64,000 nt of DNA from Pardosa pseudoannulata (lineage: Eukaryota; Arthropoda; Arachnida; Araneae; Lycosidae): NCBI GenBank assembly GCA_032207245.1, contig CM063503.1, positions 63,136,230-63,200,229 of the forward strand, written 5' to 3'. Numbering within the stretch: position 1 is the stretch's first letter; each line of letters begins with the position of its first letter. The notes below the pieces were generated by a model, which was not told where the DNA came from, did not search any database, and was given only the letters and a program-made list of their open reading frames with translations. Below are positions 21,700 through 35,997 of the stretch, piece after piece. Made by a program: the position numbers and the translations under genes.

Positions 21700-24067
21700 A
21701 GGGGAAAATTCCAGGAAATGATTTATTAAAATCGTTTACTTTTTCTCAATATATTTTAAAAAACTTTCTGTTTGTTTTTTCTTTATCCTTGAAATCAATA
21801 GTGCCTGACCGCCCCCCCCCCGTCCTTCATTTCAACGAACTTCATAGTATACATATTTTATAGTGGATACTTTCTGAATTTGAAGATATGTTTTAATACT
21901 AAAGGATTTGTTTGAATATTTTCCTGTAAATAGTTCAGTATATTTTATCAGTTTATTAGAAGAGCTACGGCGAATGGTTTAATAGCTGTGAACTAATTAT
22001 TCAGAGACCTAAGCAGATGTTAATAAGTATGAGATCTTACTTTGTTATATTTACTTTTGTGTAATTACAATGTCATAATTGGAGAGATCACCATGTTTTG
22101 ATTTTGATTTCGCTGTTTGTTCCCGTCGATAAGCTTTAAAATATAAATTTACATAAACAGTGCCTGATTAAAATGATTAGATTGGGCCTTTTTGTTTGGG
22201 GGGGGCTCTAACTTTTGAAGGTATAAAATTTTATATCTTATTTTTAAAACTTAGTATAACTGAAAAAAATTGAAAATATATTAATGGTTAATTCTTTAAG
22301 CAAATATATCATGAAATTTTATTGAGAGTATGGTATGCAAGCAAATAAAAATAGCTGTGAAATCAACAGTTCTAAATGCACTCCTGTTTACTTATTTATA
22401 TAACTCGAGTGACTTTTTATGCTACACATTTACCCCATGGTTCTGATTAATGAAAACCTCCCCTTTTAAATTAAATCAAATAACTATATTTATAATTGAT
22501 CAATGATAGTTTGTTTATATTTTGCATGTTACGGGTTCATGTATCTTATCTAAGTTTTAAATCTAATCAAATACAGACTTACTCCACGTTTTCACAGTAA
22601 TTGATATACTGTCTTCTATAATGTCTTTTTGAAGGTATGTATCTGGAAATCAAAAAAGGCAAAGAAATGCCAAGCTTAATTACATGCGAAAAAAAATTAA
22701 AAGGATTTGGTGAATAAATGAGTGATGGCTAATAAGACTGTAGAAAATGAAGTTAATATTTCTTTCTTGCCTTCAGAAGAAGAAAGAAAATGTTACAGAT
22801 TGAAAGAACTACTGTGAAAGTGCATTTTCTGTTGATAATGCATTGTAGTGTTGGAAGAAGTGATTTTCTACATAAACTTGACCAATTTATCTCATAAATT
22901 TAAAACTCCAAACATTTTTGCAGAAATAAGTGTTAACTGAACACAACTTCTATCTGTATAATATTAAATAATAATGATGGAAAAACAAAGTAATTTTGTT
23001 AATCTATTCATCTATAAAAAGCAGTCTTTTGTTAAATGGTGTATAAAAAGTGATGTATACTATTCTTTCAAATATTAATATGACTAGTTTCAAAGAGGGC
23101 TTGTTTTTCTGTACTGTAAATGTTATCTGTTAGAGTAATCTTTATTAATCCTTGCTTTTAAAAGATTTACCGATTTCAAACTAATTGTAGCAGATTTTTT
23201 TTTTGTGGAAGTAATAAAAGAAAATTATACTTTTGATACTTAAATTTCCTCATAGTACTGTGTATAGAAAAATTAGAAGTTATACAGACTGATTTAATGT
23301 TATACTCAACTTTAGGTGGGGAGATCTCGAATAAACACCAGGCTCTAAGCCCAACTTTTTGATCAGGCCCATGTACTTAAATACTAGTTGTGTAATGTTC
23401 ATTCTTTTACCTCTGAAGTTAATTCTCTCTACATTTCCACCTTAAATTGGGTTATTAATATAAACAAAATATTTTAGTATAGTCTTTAAAATTTTTTTAC
23501 ATTATTTTTAGTTCTATTTCTTGTTTAGTGGTAGTTCACAACTTATTTGTTAAATATCTTATAAGGTATATTCAGAGGAGGGATTGAGTACCTGTCATAT
23601 TAGCATTCCTTTTGGTCCTTTTGGTAACCTATGGAGAAAGGAAGAGTAAAATTCCCTATGACTGGCTTGCATTTTAAGAATTCTTAAAAGAAAAATCATA
23701 CCACATTATAGAACAGCTAATTCTTTAGAATGCTCTCTTTTTTTTAATATATACGTTAGGTCTGTTAAATGTCTTTACAAAACATACCCAATACCCAATG
23801 ATAAAAAGCATACCCAAACTTCTCCCAAATAAAAAACCTTTTTTTTTTTCAGTGTTTTTTAGAAAAGGGAAAGATAGCACTCTAGACAGTTTACTGTTCT
23901 ATCATACGGTGAAAAAAAATTCTTCTTAATTCTTAAAATGTTAGCTCTCTATGGCAATCTTCATTTTCTTCATCAATCAACATTCGGTAAGAGGAATCCA
24001 ATATGTCAGTTACAGACCCACCTAAAATCATGTCATTCTAAAGATGATTTTTTTTTTCTTTTCTTAG
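21700..24067. other. Sequence upstream of Elongin A exon 2
   Basis: No first coding exon of Elongin A was recognised here; the needed exon must end on a codon boundary. Two patches, 22158-22200 (tgcctgatta...ttgggcc) and 23320-23372 (...gatcaggccc), are roughly inverted and may be the worn ends of an old transposon. Confidence 0.4.
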
Positions 24068-27000
24068 ATTCTCACTGTTATTCATAGGCTTTCCAAAGCC
24101 CCAATCACACTGGAAATATTACAGGTATGTTGTTTAGACTTAGTTCTCTTTTCAAATATTGGGATGTGTCTTTTTAAATTTAAAAAATCCAAGTTTCATT
24201 ATACTTATCTGAAGCCCATAAGTAATTTTAAGTAATATCTTTAGTTATTTTTTAAAGAATTACTAAGATACATAGCATAAGTATTGTGTATCCAAAAGCA
24301 AATCTAATATTTAACATTAACAATAGATTAATTTCATGATTTGATTATTTTAGATTCATTTCATGAATGAATTACACATTTTAACACATTTGCTGCAGAT
24401 CATGTGCCAGGATGTGATTAACATACTGGAAAATGCGCTTATGACAGTGGGTTTGGCAGTAAATGTATTAATAAGTAAATAATCCCTAAAGTTTGTTATT
24501 AAGATCATTGTCTTTTTCCTCTTGTTTTTATAATATGGGTATCAATACATTTATAATCCTATTTTAGAGTTAAACTGTCCTTTTTTCTGTCTTGGGACTG
24601 TCCTCTCTTTTATATGGTAGGGCTGCTTTTTAATACTTATTGAAATTTGTAAGTATAAAATATTATAAAAATAAATTTTAAATGTGGAGTGAGTAGAAAG
24701 ATCAAAGAGTTAGTGCAAAGTTTTATTATATGTTTGCTCATTTTAAAAAACAAGGAATAAGTTGTTAGAATATTAAATGCCTGGTTAGTTTTTGTTTCAC
24801 AGTGCTGGGAACTACTGCAGCTATTGAACTATTATTTTCATTAATAAAGGTGATTTGGCTAGGCATATTCAGCCATACCCTCCCTCTCTCCCTTCTCCCT
24901 GAAAGAACTACAAACTAATTCTTCATTAAATAAAAGAACTTAAAGCCTGTAAAAAAAAAAAATTATGTTTGATAATACACCAAAATTAGATACTCTGATA
25001 TCTTAATTCTACTTGCTTGACCATCAGAGCCAAATCATTACATAAATTAATGAGACAAATATCTAGGACACTGTCAAACTGCTATTTTGAAGAGATTTAT
25101 AAATAAGGTCTACTCTTCTGTTGATAACTGTATATAATAAGCAAACAAAAAACTGTTTTTTATATGGTTTTATTAGTTTGTTATTTGTGAAATGAACAAT
25201 ATAAGATTTCAGTATATATTTTGACTGCTCTATTTCTTATGCGAGAGGGAGGATTCCCATAGAAAGATGATGTCTAAAATATCAAAGTGGTTTAATCTGG
25301 CCTGCCAAACATAGCCAAGGGGTTTGCATGTTGTACCACAAAAGTTTTGGTAAAGAGAAATGCTGAGGTTTTCTTTCCATTCATGCATACCAAGAAACTT
25401 TTTCAGATATTTTGCGGTTGTTTCTGGGAACTTTGTGTTAATATAGGTTAAGTCTCACACTCCTCTCTTAGCAGATGCCCCGAGTGTTTGCTTTCTTTTA
25501 ACAAAATACCAGATACCTTTAACCAGTGCCAGAACCTAGATTTTTTTTTTTTAGTCTGGAAGCATCATATACTAACACCTAAACCAAAGGGACAGCTAAA
25601 ATTAATAGTTGTGAACTGTAACAAATTTAAAATATTAAATTTATTAAGTCATTTAGACATTTTGTTAAAAGAAAATAACTTTTGGTTTAACTGTAGTTAA
25701 ATTCAAAAGACCCATAGTCATCTGTATATAACTTTACATTTATAGTAAAAAAAAAAAAAAGTTTTAAAATTTTAATGTAATTTGAGAGGAACTGTTTAAC
25801 AATATTATTTAAAATTCTTTGAGTTTCATATTTATATTTTGTATTTATATTTGTATTTGTATTTTTGTATTTATATTTATATTTATATAATTTATATATA
25901 TACTTATTTTGCTATTTAATTTGGGCACATATATCCCACCCCCTACTCGAAGAGCTAGCTCTACCTATGTCTAGACAGATGGAAAAAAATTCTTAAAATT
26001 GAGAGACTGAAGGCTTTAATCATTGTAAATGTATTTTAAGAATTTGACTTATGCTACATTCTATGATCAAATATTAAAAAAAAAAAAAAAATAGATGTAT
26101 AAATCTGATATCTTTCTAATTAAGTTTTTATTTAATAACCTTATAAGTAGAATGATTTTTTGCTCATATAATTCAACATAGTGATATTTTTAGTTTTCTT
26201 AATTTTTACAATGTCCTGTTTCTAATGTTCAAGATATTTAAAGTGTAAATTACAGAATACCCCAGTGTTTGAATAAAACATTATGGCAATATTTCATTTT
26301 TTATAATACTGGATATATCTCACCCTATTTTAAAAAAGCTACATAAAAACTTTTAACTTAATGTACTTAGCATCAACCATTTTCTCACAGTAAATATTTT
26401 TTGTTGTAATTATAAAAACAAATTATGACAGAATTTGAGTTTATGCAAATTTTATATATGTTCTTTCTCCTCAGGAAACACATATTGGTAAATGCATTAG
26501 GAATTTGTCCAAGAGGGATGACATTGTTGGAGAAAAGGCATCAGCTGTTTTAAAGAAATGGAGACTTGTGTTTACTAGCGAAGCTTCTAGTAAGACTAAG
26601 CATAGAAATCTTTCTGTGAAAGAAAATATTCACAAGGAAAGCTCAAAGTCTTCCAGTAAGTATGATGTGTCACATGAAAAAATAGTTGAAAATCACCAAA
26701 AGGAATCATCTCATCACTCCAAACATAAGTCCCAAAAGAATGCATCTCATTACTCATATCCTGAGTCTTCAAAGAAATATACTAATGGTGATAGTGATGT
26801 AAATAGTTCTGATGAATCTAGTCCTTCACTTTACACTTATGAAAAAAAGGAAGCTTCTTCAAAATACATTTCTTATGATCCACACTCAGATATGAGTGAA
26901 GGTTATAATCCTGAATGCCCTGATCTCTTCCCGGGTGATAAAACTATGAAAAAGAAACTGGAGTCACAGACAGTTGATGAGTATGAGCCTTCTTCGTTAA

Positions 27001-30000
27001 AACGTAAGATTAAAACAGAAACAGAATCTGTGTATGAAAGTAAATCCAAAAGACTAAAGCCAGACAGTCATTCTAATTCAATTCATAATGGAGAACATAA
27101 ACGTGTAAAACAAGAAATTGAAAGTTATCAGAAGGACAAGAGCAAAAGCCACTCACACAAAGTAGATTCTTTACACCTGAAGAAAGACTCAAGTGATAAA
27201 TTAAAATCAGAGAGCAATTCAAAGAAGTCTTCTCACTCATCAGATTCAAAGAAGTCAAAGAGTAAAGAATCTAATGACAATAAAGAAAAATCTAGTAAGT
27301 CGAAAGCAAAATTAAAACTTAACTCAACTGAAGAATTTACATCATCTGAAGTTAGATTTGAAGATTGCTTAGGTTTTAATGATATTGTAATTAAAAAGAA
27401 GAAAAGTGCAAAACCAATGCCATCTACACCTAAAAAAGCAGTTGCTGTTAATAACAAATCCTCTAGTTCACATACACCTGGTCATACTGTTCCTGTAAAA
27501 AGCTCACCTGTACAAAAAGAAAGATTACATGTCCCCAAACCTGTAAGTATCATATACTATTTTCTAAATGTTAAACCTACTTTAATATTGCTAGAATTTC
27601 AGCATTAAAGATGGATGAGTATCAAATTATTTTTGTATTGTATTATATTCATGCATAATTTGTATTGACTGTTCTTTGCATGTTTAACTTTTGAAGTGGA
27701 TTCTTTCACGTCTCCAATTTCAGCCATCCTCTAGTATTAATTTCAATAATGTTCTTAGTGATCATTGCTATACATAAAGGGTAGCATTATATTAACTCAC
27801 AGGAGCATTTGAATTCTTAATTTCTTCTAGCTCACTTGCTGTTTTACATTTATTGGTGCTATTTTGTAAACACCAGACTGTTTTCGACTTAGCTTTCTTA
27901 CATAGAATGATTTGCACCAAAATTTATTAGACCTAAACCATTCTAGGCCAGAGTTTAATATGACAACATAAAATTTTTATTTGGTTTACTCATTTCTGAA
28001 TATTCTAAATGTTTTGATCTTTATACATTTAGAGTTTATGGTAGAGTACACTGGCATCGCCAGAAGTTCCATAAAACATTTTACCTTTACCTTGAGTAGG
28101 AGGAACAATGTTTGGAGGGCAAGCCCTCCATCTGACAATTTGCTTCATTAATCTAAATCTAAAAAACCAGTAAGAATGTCTTAATTTAAATTATAATAGA
28201 ATGTACTTAAAAGACAGGTATATTTGTGCTGTAATTTTTATGTCATGGTTAGTTGAATTTATTGTTAATTACAGAACCCACTAAATTGTACTGAGATAAA
28301 GGGTACAGATTCTGCAAAATCATATGGATTGAATGAGCCAAAGTGTAAATATAAAGCCAATGCCATAGCAGCTTCTCAGAAATTAAATTTAAGTTGTAAA
28401 AAATGTTTTTAAAAGTTTTGTAGCTGCATTAAACAATGACTTACTTGATCAAGCTAAAAGTAGATCCTAACATGTTTATGTCAATTTCAAAAAGTTATTC
28501 CCTTGTAACTAACTAGCCAGATGAGGGCAAAATATGCACAGTTCTACTTTTCAGAATGTGTCTTTCTTTACATATGCTACTGATAGCAGGGATGTTTTCC
28601 TTCTCATAAAGTTTCTCTAAGATAAACACTAGTAAGGTTGGTCTTTTATTATAAATGTACTTTTGACTTAAGACAAAACTTTTAATTTTGTTGTGCAGAA
28701 AAAAGGAGTAAATTGTTATATTTCAATTTCTACAGTTTTGTCACACTAGTTGTCCTATTATTCAAGAGATTCAGTAAGTGATCAGTCTTTTAGATATCAG
28801 TCAGTGACATTCAGGGTTAGTGAGAATACATTTAACGTTTTTACATTCATATACTGTATATTTCCGTGTACAAGCCAAGAATTTTTTGGGCTTTTTAAAG
28901 ACATAAAGTAGGGGGGGCTTAAATACAGGTCCATGAAACAGACGTAATACATGTGTTTTTTGGAGACTTTTTGTTGTTGACAATAAAAAGTCACCAAATC
29001 GACAATAATTAACAGAACGGTTAAAATAAATAAAGAACAAAAAAGAAAATGTATAACAGCAAAAAGTAAATAAAACTTGTACAAGTTTTAAAATAAGGAA
29101 ACATAATAATTGAAAAATAAATTTTAAATGACTCTTATCTGTGTTATAATTGCTTTAAAACAACAGTACTACAATGATAGTGGATCAGCTAATCTTCTAA
29201 CAAACACAATTCTACATAACTCGGAAGCAATCGATGAGTTGCTAAACAAAGCATGTTTTTTTTTCTAAGTTTATACTGTTTAAATTTAAAAAAAGTTATC
29301 TTTATATATGTTTGCCAGAATTAAAACTTGTCTTTAGCGTCTAAGTACCTTTGGTCATATGGTATTAGTGCTGTGATATCTAATCGTGCTCCAAGGCTGT
29401 AATCTGGATAAGTTAGTGTAAATTGTGATATTAACTTAGACGAATGAAGTTAAATGGAAGTTTAATGAAAGTTTAAAATGGAAGTTATTTTTCCTTGTAA
29501 TTTTTGAAACATGTTAAGATATGTCCTTGTATTTATCTCAAGATTTTGTTTTTCAGAAAGATGATACAAAATTAGAAGTAGTAGATATTATCTCAACTCT
29601 TCCTCAAACATTGCCAAACTACAGACCTTTGCCTAGAGTTGATATGTTAGCATCAAAAAAGAAGGAAGGTAAGAACCATTCATTTTATAGAAATTGCTTG
29701 TTTTATAATCTGTTCTTCTAATTGATATTACAAAATAAATTTCTATTTTTAATAGTTTAATTAATATTGTTTTAAATTAAGTTACATGTACAATTAATTA
29801 CCTTGCATATTATGATCTATATATAATTCAGGATTTAATTTGAGAAAAAATTCTGTTTAACACTAAACCTAAATTGTTAGAAGAAAGATATAAGTAAACT
29901 ATACTCTGAAATAAATAAAATTCTGTTAGTGTTGAATGCTAAATTTTGCTTATTTATAATTGATCAACTGGAAAAGAATAAATGTTTATTCAATAAGAAA

Positions 30001-33000
30001 TCATTTGACCCCCATTGATAGAAATAAAATGTCAGTAGATTTAGTGTTAATACAAGAAATTCATTGCTCTGTTTACTGACTGAAAAAGTGACTGTGCTTT
30101 AAAAAATGTGTATGTAATGCATAATGTAATTTTTTCAAACAAACTGTAATTTTTTGTTTATAGTTCTATCAAATGAAGAAGCAATTTTGTACATGTCCTC
30201 CAAACGAGAAAAGACTGCTGTATACTCTGGAAGAAGAACTTTTTATACTGGTAAGTACATTTCCCATATCTTAATGAGGATAATATATTTTATTGCTGTT
30301 TTTACAAACTTTAGATGTTATTCATACTATTCTATATATTTTTTAAATAATCTGTTCTTAATTTAAGCATATCTGTTAGAACAGCATTTCTAGCAAAGGA
30401 CAATTTGTCATTTTCTAATCTTGTTTAGGATTTGAATAATATGGTAAATTAAGGTATCATATAATTGCACTATGATCCATTGCCTTTAATTTATTTTGGT
30501 ACTATTTATATGCATTTCTAAATGATTAATACCAAATGAAAAATTACGTTTTGGGTATTTGATTTAATGTAAAGTGTTAATGAAAAACTAAATGCATATT
30601 AGTATCACCAACCCAGTGTCTATACATGTTTAAAATTTCTGAATCCATTAGTTTGATTCTTAAGTTATAATTTATGGGTTTTCACTCTTCTGTAGATTTA
30701 AATTTTGACAGCAATATGTTTTGAAATTAAAGAATTTTTCATAATTGAAATATTCTGTTAATGAACATTTATTTTTAGCTTTATTTTTTCCCTGTTATCT
30801 TAATAGCATGCTATGAAAATTCATAAGAAATATTTAATATATTATAAAATTTATGTCTCTAAATTTATATTATTTATTTGCAGAAGTCCCCACACTTCTC
30901 GACCTCTGTACTCGAATCTTAATTGAAAATATAGATGGTAAGTTTGGGAAATTTTGTTTTATTATCTAACTGCAAACATAATTTTTATATTTTAAGTTTA
31001 TATACCATTTATGAAAAATTCCTCATATATGTATGTGATGTAGCAAAATTTTGAAGACATACAATAGAAAAGAATAGATGCTTTATGATGAATTAAACTT
31101 GATTTATCTATTCTATAGATTAGACACAAATTCCATAGACATAAATAATTAAACTGGCCAACACAACACTCAAGAATTGAGAAAAATATATATTTTAGAA
31201 AACTTAAAATACATGTTTTAATTCTCTTATAATTCTTTAACATTAAAATTTAAAAATAATTCTTCCATAATTATTTCAGATATTGCTGAAATAATGGCCA
31301 AAACCTTTTATTATCAGGACAAACAAAAGAATAGCCATTTTAATTTTACCAGATGCACTTGCATGTACTGCACTCAGAACAAAATCATAGCCAGGTGTAG
31401 AAAGAAAGGAAGATCTCACAATCTCCAATTTATATACCTTCAAAGCATTTGAACCTACAGAAAAAAAACTTTTGATTTTAAATTTTAAAATTTGCATTGC
31501 TGTGTAACATCTAATGAGATTTATATATGGTGTTAATTGACAATAACTAAACAATAGTATAAAATAAGTATTTCTGTAAAGTATAAAACATTTCAAATCA
31601 TTTTCGAATAGGTAGAGTACTATTATTAAATAATATAGAATGAGAAGAAAATAACGTAAATAAATATAAAAAGATAAATATTAAAGTTATCAAAAGAAAA
31701 ATCATTTTTCCTTTTCATCCAATTTTGTAGAATATTTTTGTAATAGAAATATTTTATGAAAAATTAACTTTGTAGTTAATAATAGCACAGTAGTGAACAT
31801 AGAGGGATAATATTAGCACATACATTATAAATTATCATATAGAGTCATAACATCAGTGTTATAACTCTATATGATAATTTATTTATATTATAACTATTTT
31901 ATTATGATGATTTGGATAAATGCAAATATTCATATTTTAATGTTACAGCCATTGAGTATGTCGGAGGGATGCCTTTTTTATTACTGAAACCTGTTTTAGA
32001 AAAATGCAATCCTTCACAATTATGTATGATTGAAAATTACAATCCAGTGAGTATATTTATATATTTTATACATATTTCAGTTCTTTGTGAGAATTATTCT
32101 TACTGTTCTACTAATCATGTTTCTGTATTTTTAATCTAAAATAGAAAATTTTTTACATAAAATGAAATAAAAGTTGTTGTTTTTATCTATAATCTATAAC
32201 TTAAATTTGGCCTTGTACTTTTAATATATTAGCTAATATTTTCAGAAAATTTTAAGTTTTCTTTTCTTTCATGAGAATATTAAATTATGTAAGTGTTAAA
32301 AAATGTTTAATTTTTCACAACCATATAATAGCATTCCCTTATCCTTTTTGTCATCTTTATCAAAATTGAATAATGCAGTAAAAATGTGAATTCTGGGTTG
32401 ATTCTCATGATAATTTAGGTACTTATCAATAAATCATAATCTAAATAATTGTAAATAATTCTTATTTTGTCAATTTTATATAAGCAAAATTGTTTTATTG
32501 GTATTTCTAATAAAATATATTTTGTGTGCCTTTAGCATTTGCTGGATGATACCCATGATTTATGGAAAGTTCATTGCAAGAGAGATTATAAACTTCTTGC
32601 ACCTGAAGAGAATGAAACATACAGAGAGCTTTATATGGTACGTTTTTGTATGTGTGCATATGTATATTTAATTGTATATAATATTTTTATTCAAATTGAT
32701 TTTGAGATTTTATTCTAGCGAGCTCATGATGAACGGGAAAGAAAACTTAAAAGTATAACAGCCAATATATCTGCTTCAATGTCAAAGTCCAATCCAGGTA
32801 AGACCTTTTAGGATTTGTTTCCTTTTATTTATAGAAATTTTTTTTAATGACACTTATTCTTAAATTTTTTTTTAACCATTATAATGCAGATATAGTAACG
32901 GGATATACTTCATATATGAGATGTTTTTGATGCTTTAATCATCCTAATACTTTTAATTTGATTATTAAGACATTAAAAAATGTGCCTTAAAATATTAAGC

Positions 33001-33593
33001 TGTGTAGCTTTCACTTTAAGAATATTTAACTGTTCATAGTTTTTAATAAATAAGTTGGCTTATATTTCCTGAATTTTATCTATTTTTAAAATATTTTGAT
33101 TTATTTTTTCTTATTAGTGTTAAAACTGTTAACAAGTATAAATTTAAGACATGACTTCAATGTCCAAATGTTATATACACACATACACAGCATTCAGTTC
33201 CTTTAAAAAAAAAGTACATAACACACTCTACAGTGACTAATTAGTAATTACAGACTTACTAGTGATTGCAAAGTGAGAATGCTCTACAGTCAGCTGGTTG
33301 TGTATTTTACATTTTTCATAACTTCATTTACATTTTAGGAACTAAATGAATATTTTTATTCTCTGCAGTCCGTCAAGTCAAGTTAGCTTATGTTGATTCA
33401 GTTGCAAAACCTCCTAGAGATGTTGCTCGGAGGCAAGCAAAGAATGGCACTGCAATTCCTGTTAGCCATCCAGTTAAACCTGGTCCTCCTTCAAAAGCAA
33501 CCCCCAGGCCTGTTGCACCAGTTATCAATTCTTCAGCTAGCAGTAGCTCATCAGCTTACATACCAAAAAGTAAACTACATTCTATTACTTATC

Positions 33594-33630
<37 letters not shown>

Positions 33631-34621
33631 CTCTATTGCTTCATGTTCATTTCTCTGAAACTTTTGAAAGTTTAAGATCTTTACAGGTTAAAAAACTGTT
33701 TCAACTTATTCAAAAAGATGATTGTACCTAAGCTTTATAATTTTTTTTTTATTAATGATTTATTTTCTTCAGTGTTAAACTTGTTTCTGTATCCCTGTAT
33801 TCTCTTCTCTCCTGAAAAAATATACATAGATCATAAAATTTGTTTGATTTATAGTTTGGGAAACACATTTAAAGTTAAACTATTTTCTATATGATTCTTA
33901 GAGCATATAATTTAATAAAATTGTGCATTTAAAAAAATCAAGACTGATTAAAAAAAGATCTGATGGGTAATTTCAGTTAATTGAAGTTTACGATAATTCC
34001 AAATATTACTTTAAATGCTAACTTACAGATATATTATTCTGCACCTAACCAATAAGGAAAAGAAAATATTATTGTATAAAGTAATTACACCCATTAAGTA
34101 TTTATAGTAGTTATTAGGAAAATTATACATATCTAGATTTTACTCAATAATCAGTTGCATATGCTTAAAGATAATTTACTCAGTCTTTCAATGCCTTTCC
34201 AGCCAATTTTTATCATCAGTTATGTAATTTAGTCTGCCTCTATGAGAAATTTATTTGAATTGAGTTTTTCTTTTTCTTTCAGGTGGGGGGTTGTTTGTAT
34301 GTATGTGATTTGCTTATCATCTTTTCTAGATTCTAAAATTCTGTTTTAAAATATATAAATCTATTAAGTTTTGGAGTAAATTGGCTCTTTCCATAGGGTT
34401 TAAATCCTCTCTAAAAGCAAATATTGCATACATGGATATAAGTTTTCAATTTTATGTATTTTCTGTTCTTTGATTGATCTTTGTTAGCTTTCATGTCATA
34501 TTTTATTAGTTCATTCTGCATTTAGTATTATAACAGCAATTTTATTTTTATAGAGCCCAAAGTTGCGCCTTTGATGGCAAAGACTCTAAAAAGCATGAAA
34601 CAGTGTTTCCGTCGAAAGTAA
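24068..34621 (+). CDS. EloA: Elongin A (RNA polymerase II elongation factor subunit)
   Basis: Ten coding exons, all with AG acceptors and GT donors: 24068-24124, 26475-27542, 29557-29668, 30164-30250, 30884-30937, 31949-32046, 32536-32637, 32719-32797, 33369-33569, 34554-34621 (stop TAA 34619-34621). The reading phase is consistent throughout and gives 641 residues without exon 1. The start of exon 2 and of exon 3 form the TFIIS N-terminal (LW) domain (RLSKAPITLEILQ, then ETHIGKCIRNLSK and VLKKWR). A Lys/Ser-rich disordered middle follows. Next comes a BC box, TLLDLCTRIL, which contacts Elongin C, followed by YVGGMPFLLLKPVLEKC and then HLLDDTHDLWKVHC. The C-terminus contains KVAPLMAKTLKSMKQCF, as in animal Elongin A. 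With Elongins B and C it speeds Pol II elongation in the nucleus, and with Cul5 it targets stalled Rpb1. Exon 1 was not found and may lie upstream of the window. Confidence 0.95.
28275..28412 (+). CDS. Possible alternative terminal exon of Elongin A
   Basis: After the acceptor ttaattacag at 28274, 45 codons remain open to a TAA at 28410-28412. The reading phase (0) is the one left by the large Elongin A exon ending at 27542. The use of 26475-27542 followed by this exon would yield a protein with the TFIIS-like domain but no BC box. There is no internal donor needed, and an attaaa hexamer lies about 15 bases past the stop. I cannot tell whether it is used. Chance is a real alternative for 45 codons. 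Confidence 0.25.
   Translation, partial: NPLNCTEIKGTDSAKSYGLNEPKCKYKANAIAASQKLNLSCKKCF
31827..31882. repeat. 56-bp hairpin in an Elongin A intron
   Basis: Two 26-base arms with one mismatch around a 4-base loop (tcag). The left arm starts ataaattatcatatagag. It lies 66 bp upstream of the exon at 31949. It could be a fold-back transposon scar or a miRNA-like stem-loop, although the stem is very AT-rich. Confidence 0.85.
33594..33630. repeat. (ATT)n microsatellite in an Elongin A intron
   Basis: About a dozen tandem ATT units, 25 bp after the donor of the exon ending at 33569. Confidence 0.93.
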
Positions 34622-35831
34622 GGAATCTCTAGTTACCACCATTTCATGCCAGCTGAATGAACAAGAGACTTTACATCTGGTTATATATTTACAAGATTTT
34701 TACAGAACTAAAATTTTCTACGTCATTCATTTAGCATTGTGTAGTCAAGAGTATTATGACTACAAAGGAGTATACAAACAAGACTTTTACCTTCACAATA
34801 ATAAAGCATGGCTGTGATAAATCAAAAATTGTAATGTACTTAAAAAAGCATGTTTTCCCCTCAAGCTAAGTTTGTAATCTCTGGCAGTAATTTAATTTTT
34901 AATTTTCTGGTAACATGAAATTTTTTGGTTAGTACACTTGTCTGTATTGTATCAAAAGTTTTAAATACTTGTTCTGAATACTTTGTACTGTTTAACTTTT
35001 TGTTTTAAAACTACCTTCTGTATTTTAATTTAAAAATTTAATCTGCTATAGATCATAGCTCAAATAGTTTAAGTTTACTAATTAAAAAGGATTTTTCAAA
35101 TGTAAGTTGTTGAATTAAATATTAACTAAATTGGTGTTTTCCGTTCATTGAAGCCTAGAATTGAGGGTAAGATGAGCAAAGATAGAAGTAGGACAGAAAC
35201 TAGTATTCTAAGTTTTGAAACATAATGGATTAATTTTCTGTTGTCTTATTTATTATATTGCTGTTTTATATTTGTTAATGCCTTTTAATTTTATATATTT
35301 CATTACTTGCTTTTAAGCTTTCGTTTTATGTCAAATTATGTATTTTATTTTGTATCTTGTATAAAATATTAGAATTATACTTGCATTATCTCATGCTTTT
35401 ATTTGTTCTTTGAGTTTCATGAAAGATCATTCCTCTAGCAATTAACGCTACTGCACTTTCCTGGTAAATTATTTTCTGTTTAGTAATGTTAAGATAGTAA
35501 GAATATAAATATTAAAATAAAAATCTGATGTTTATATTTTCAAAATATTGGCAGCTTTTAATATATATACATATATATATGTATGTATATAACTATTTTA
35601 GAATTTCAATTGTATATAAAATTAATATATTAGTCTGTCCATATTATGTTTCAACGTGTAAAATGGAGTTTTATGCCTTGAAAATACATTAATTACAAGA
35701 TATTTTACATTGGTGCAGTCAGGAAATGATACTGGCATATGTGTGTCTATACATATATACATACACACACATTGTGTAAAGAAAGCAATCATTATATATG
35801 GAGGAATTCTTAAATATTGTATATAAAAAAA

Positions 35832-35997
35832 TAGCTGCCAGAAGGACATAGCAAGAATTTTTTAAGGGGGGGCTTGAACTTGTATCTTAAAATTAATACT
35901 GCAATCCTTACATATATAATATATGTATACAGCAATTTTTATGGGTTGTTATAACCTCCCATATCATCCCCCTCCATTGCTATGCCACTGGCTACCA
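35832..35997. repeat. Small inverted-end relic
   Basis: The left end (gccagaaggacatagcaag) and the reverse complement of the right end (gccagtggcatagcaatgg) are similar, and each is followed by a G-run (ggggg). This looks like a worn MITE. Confidence 0.45.
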
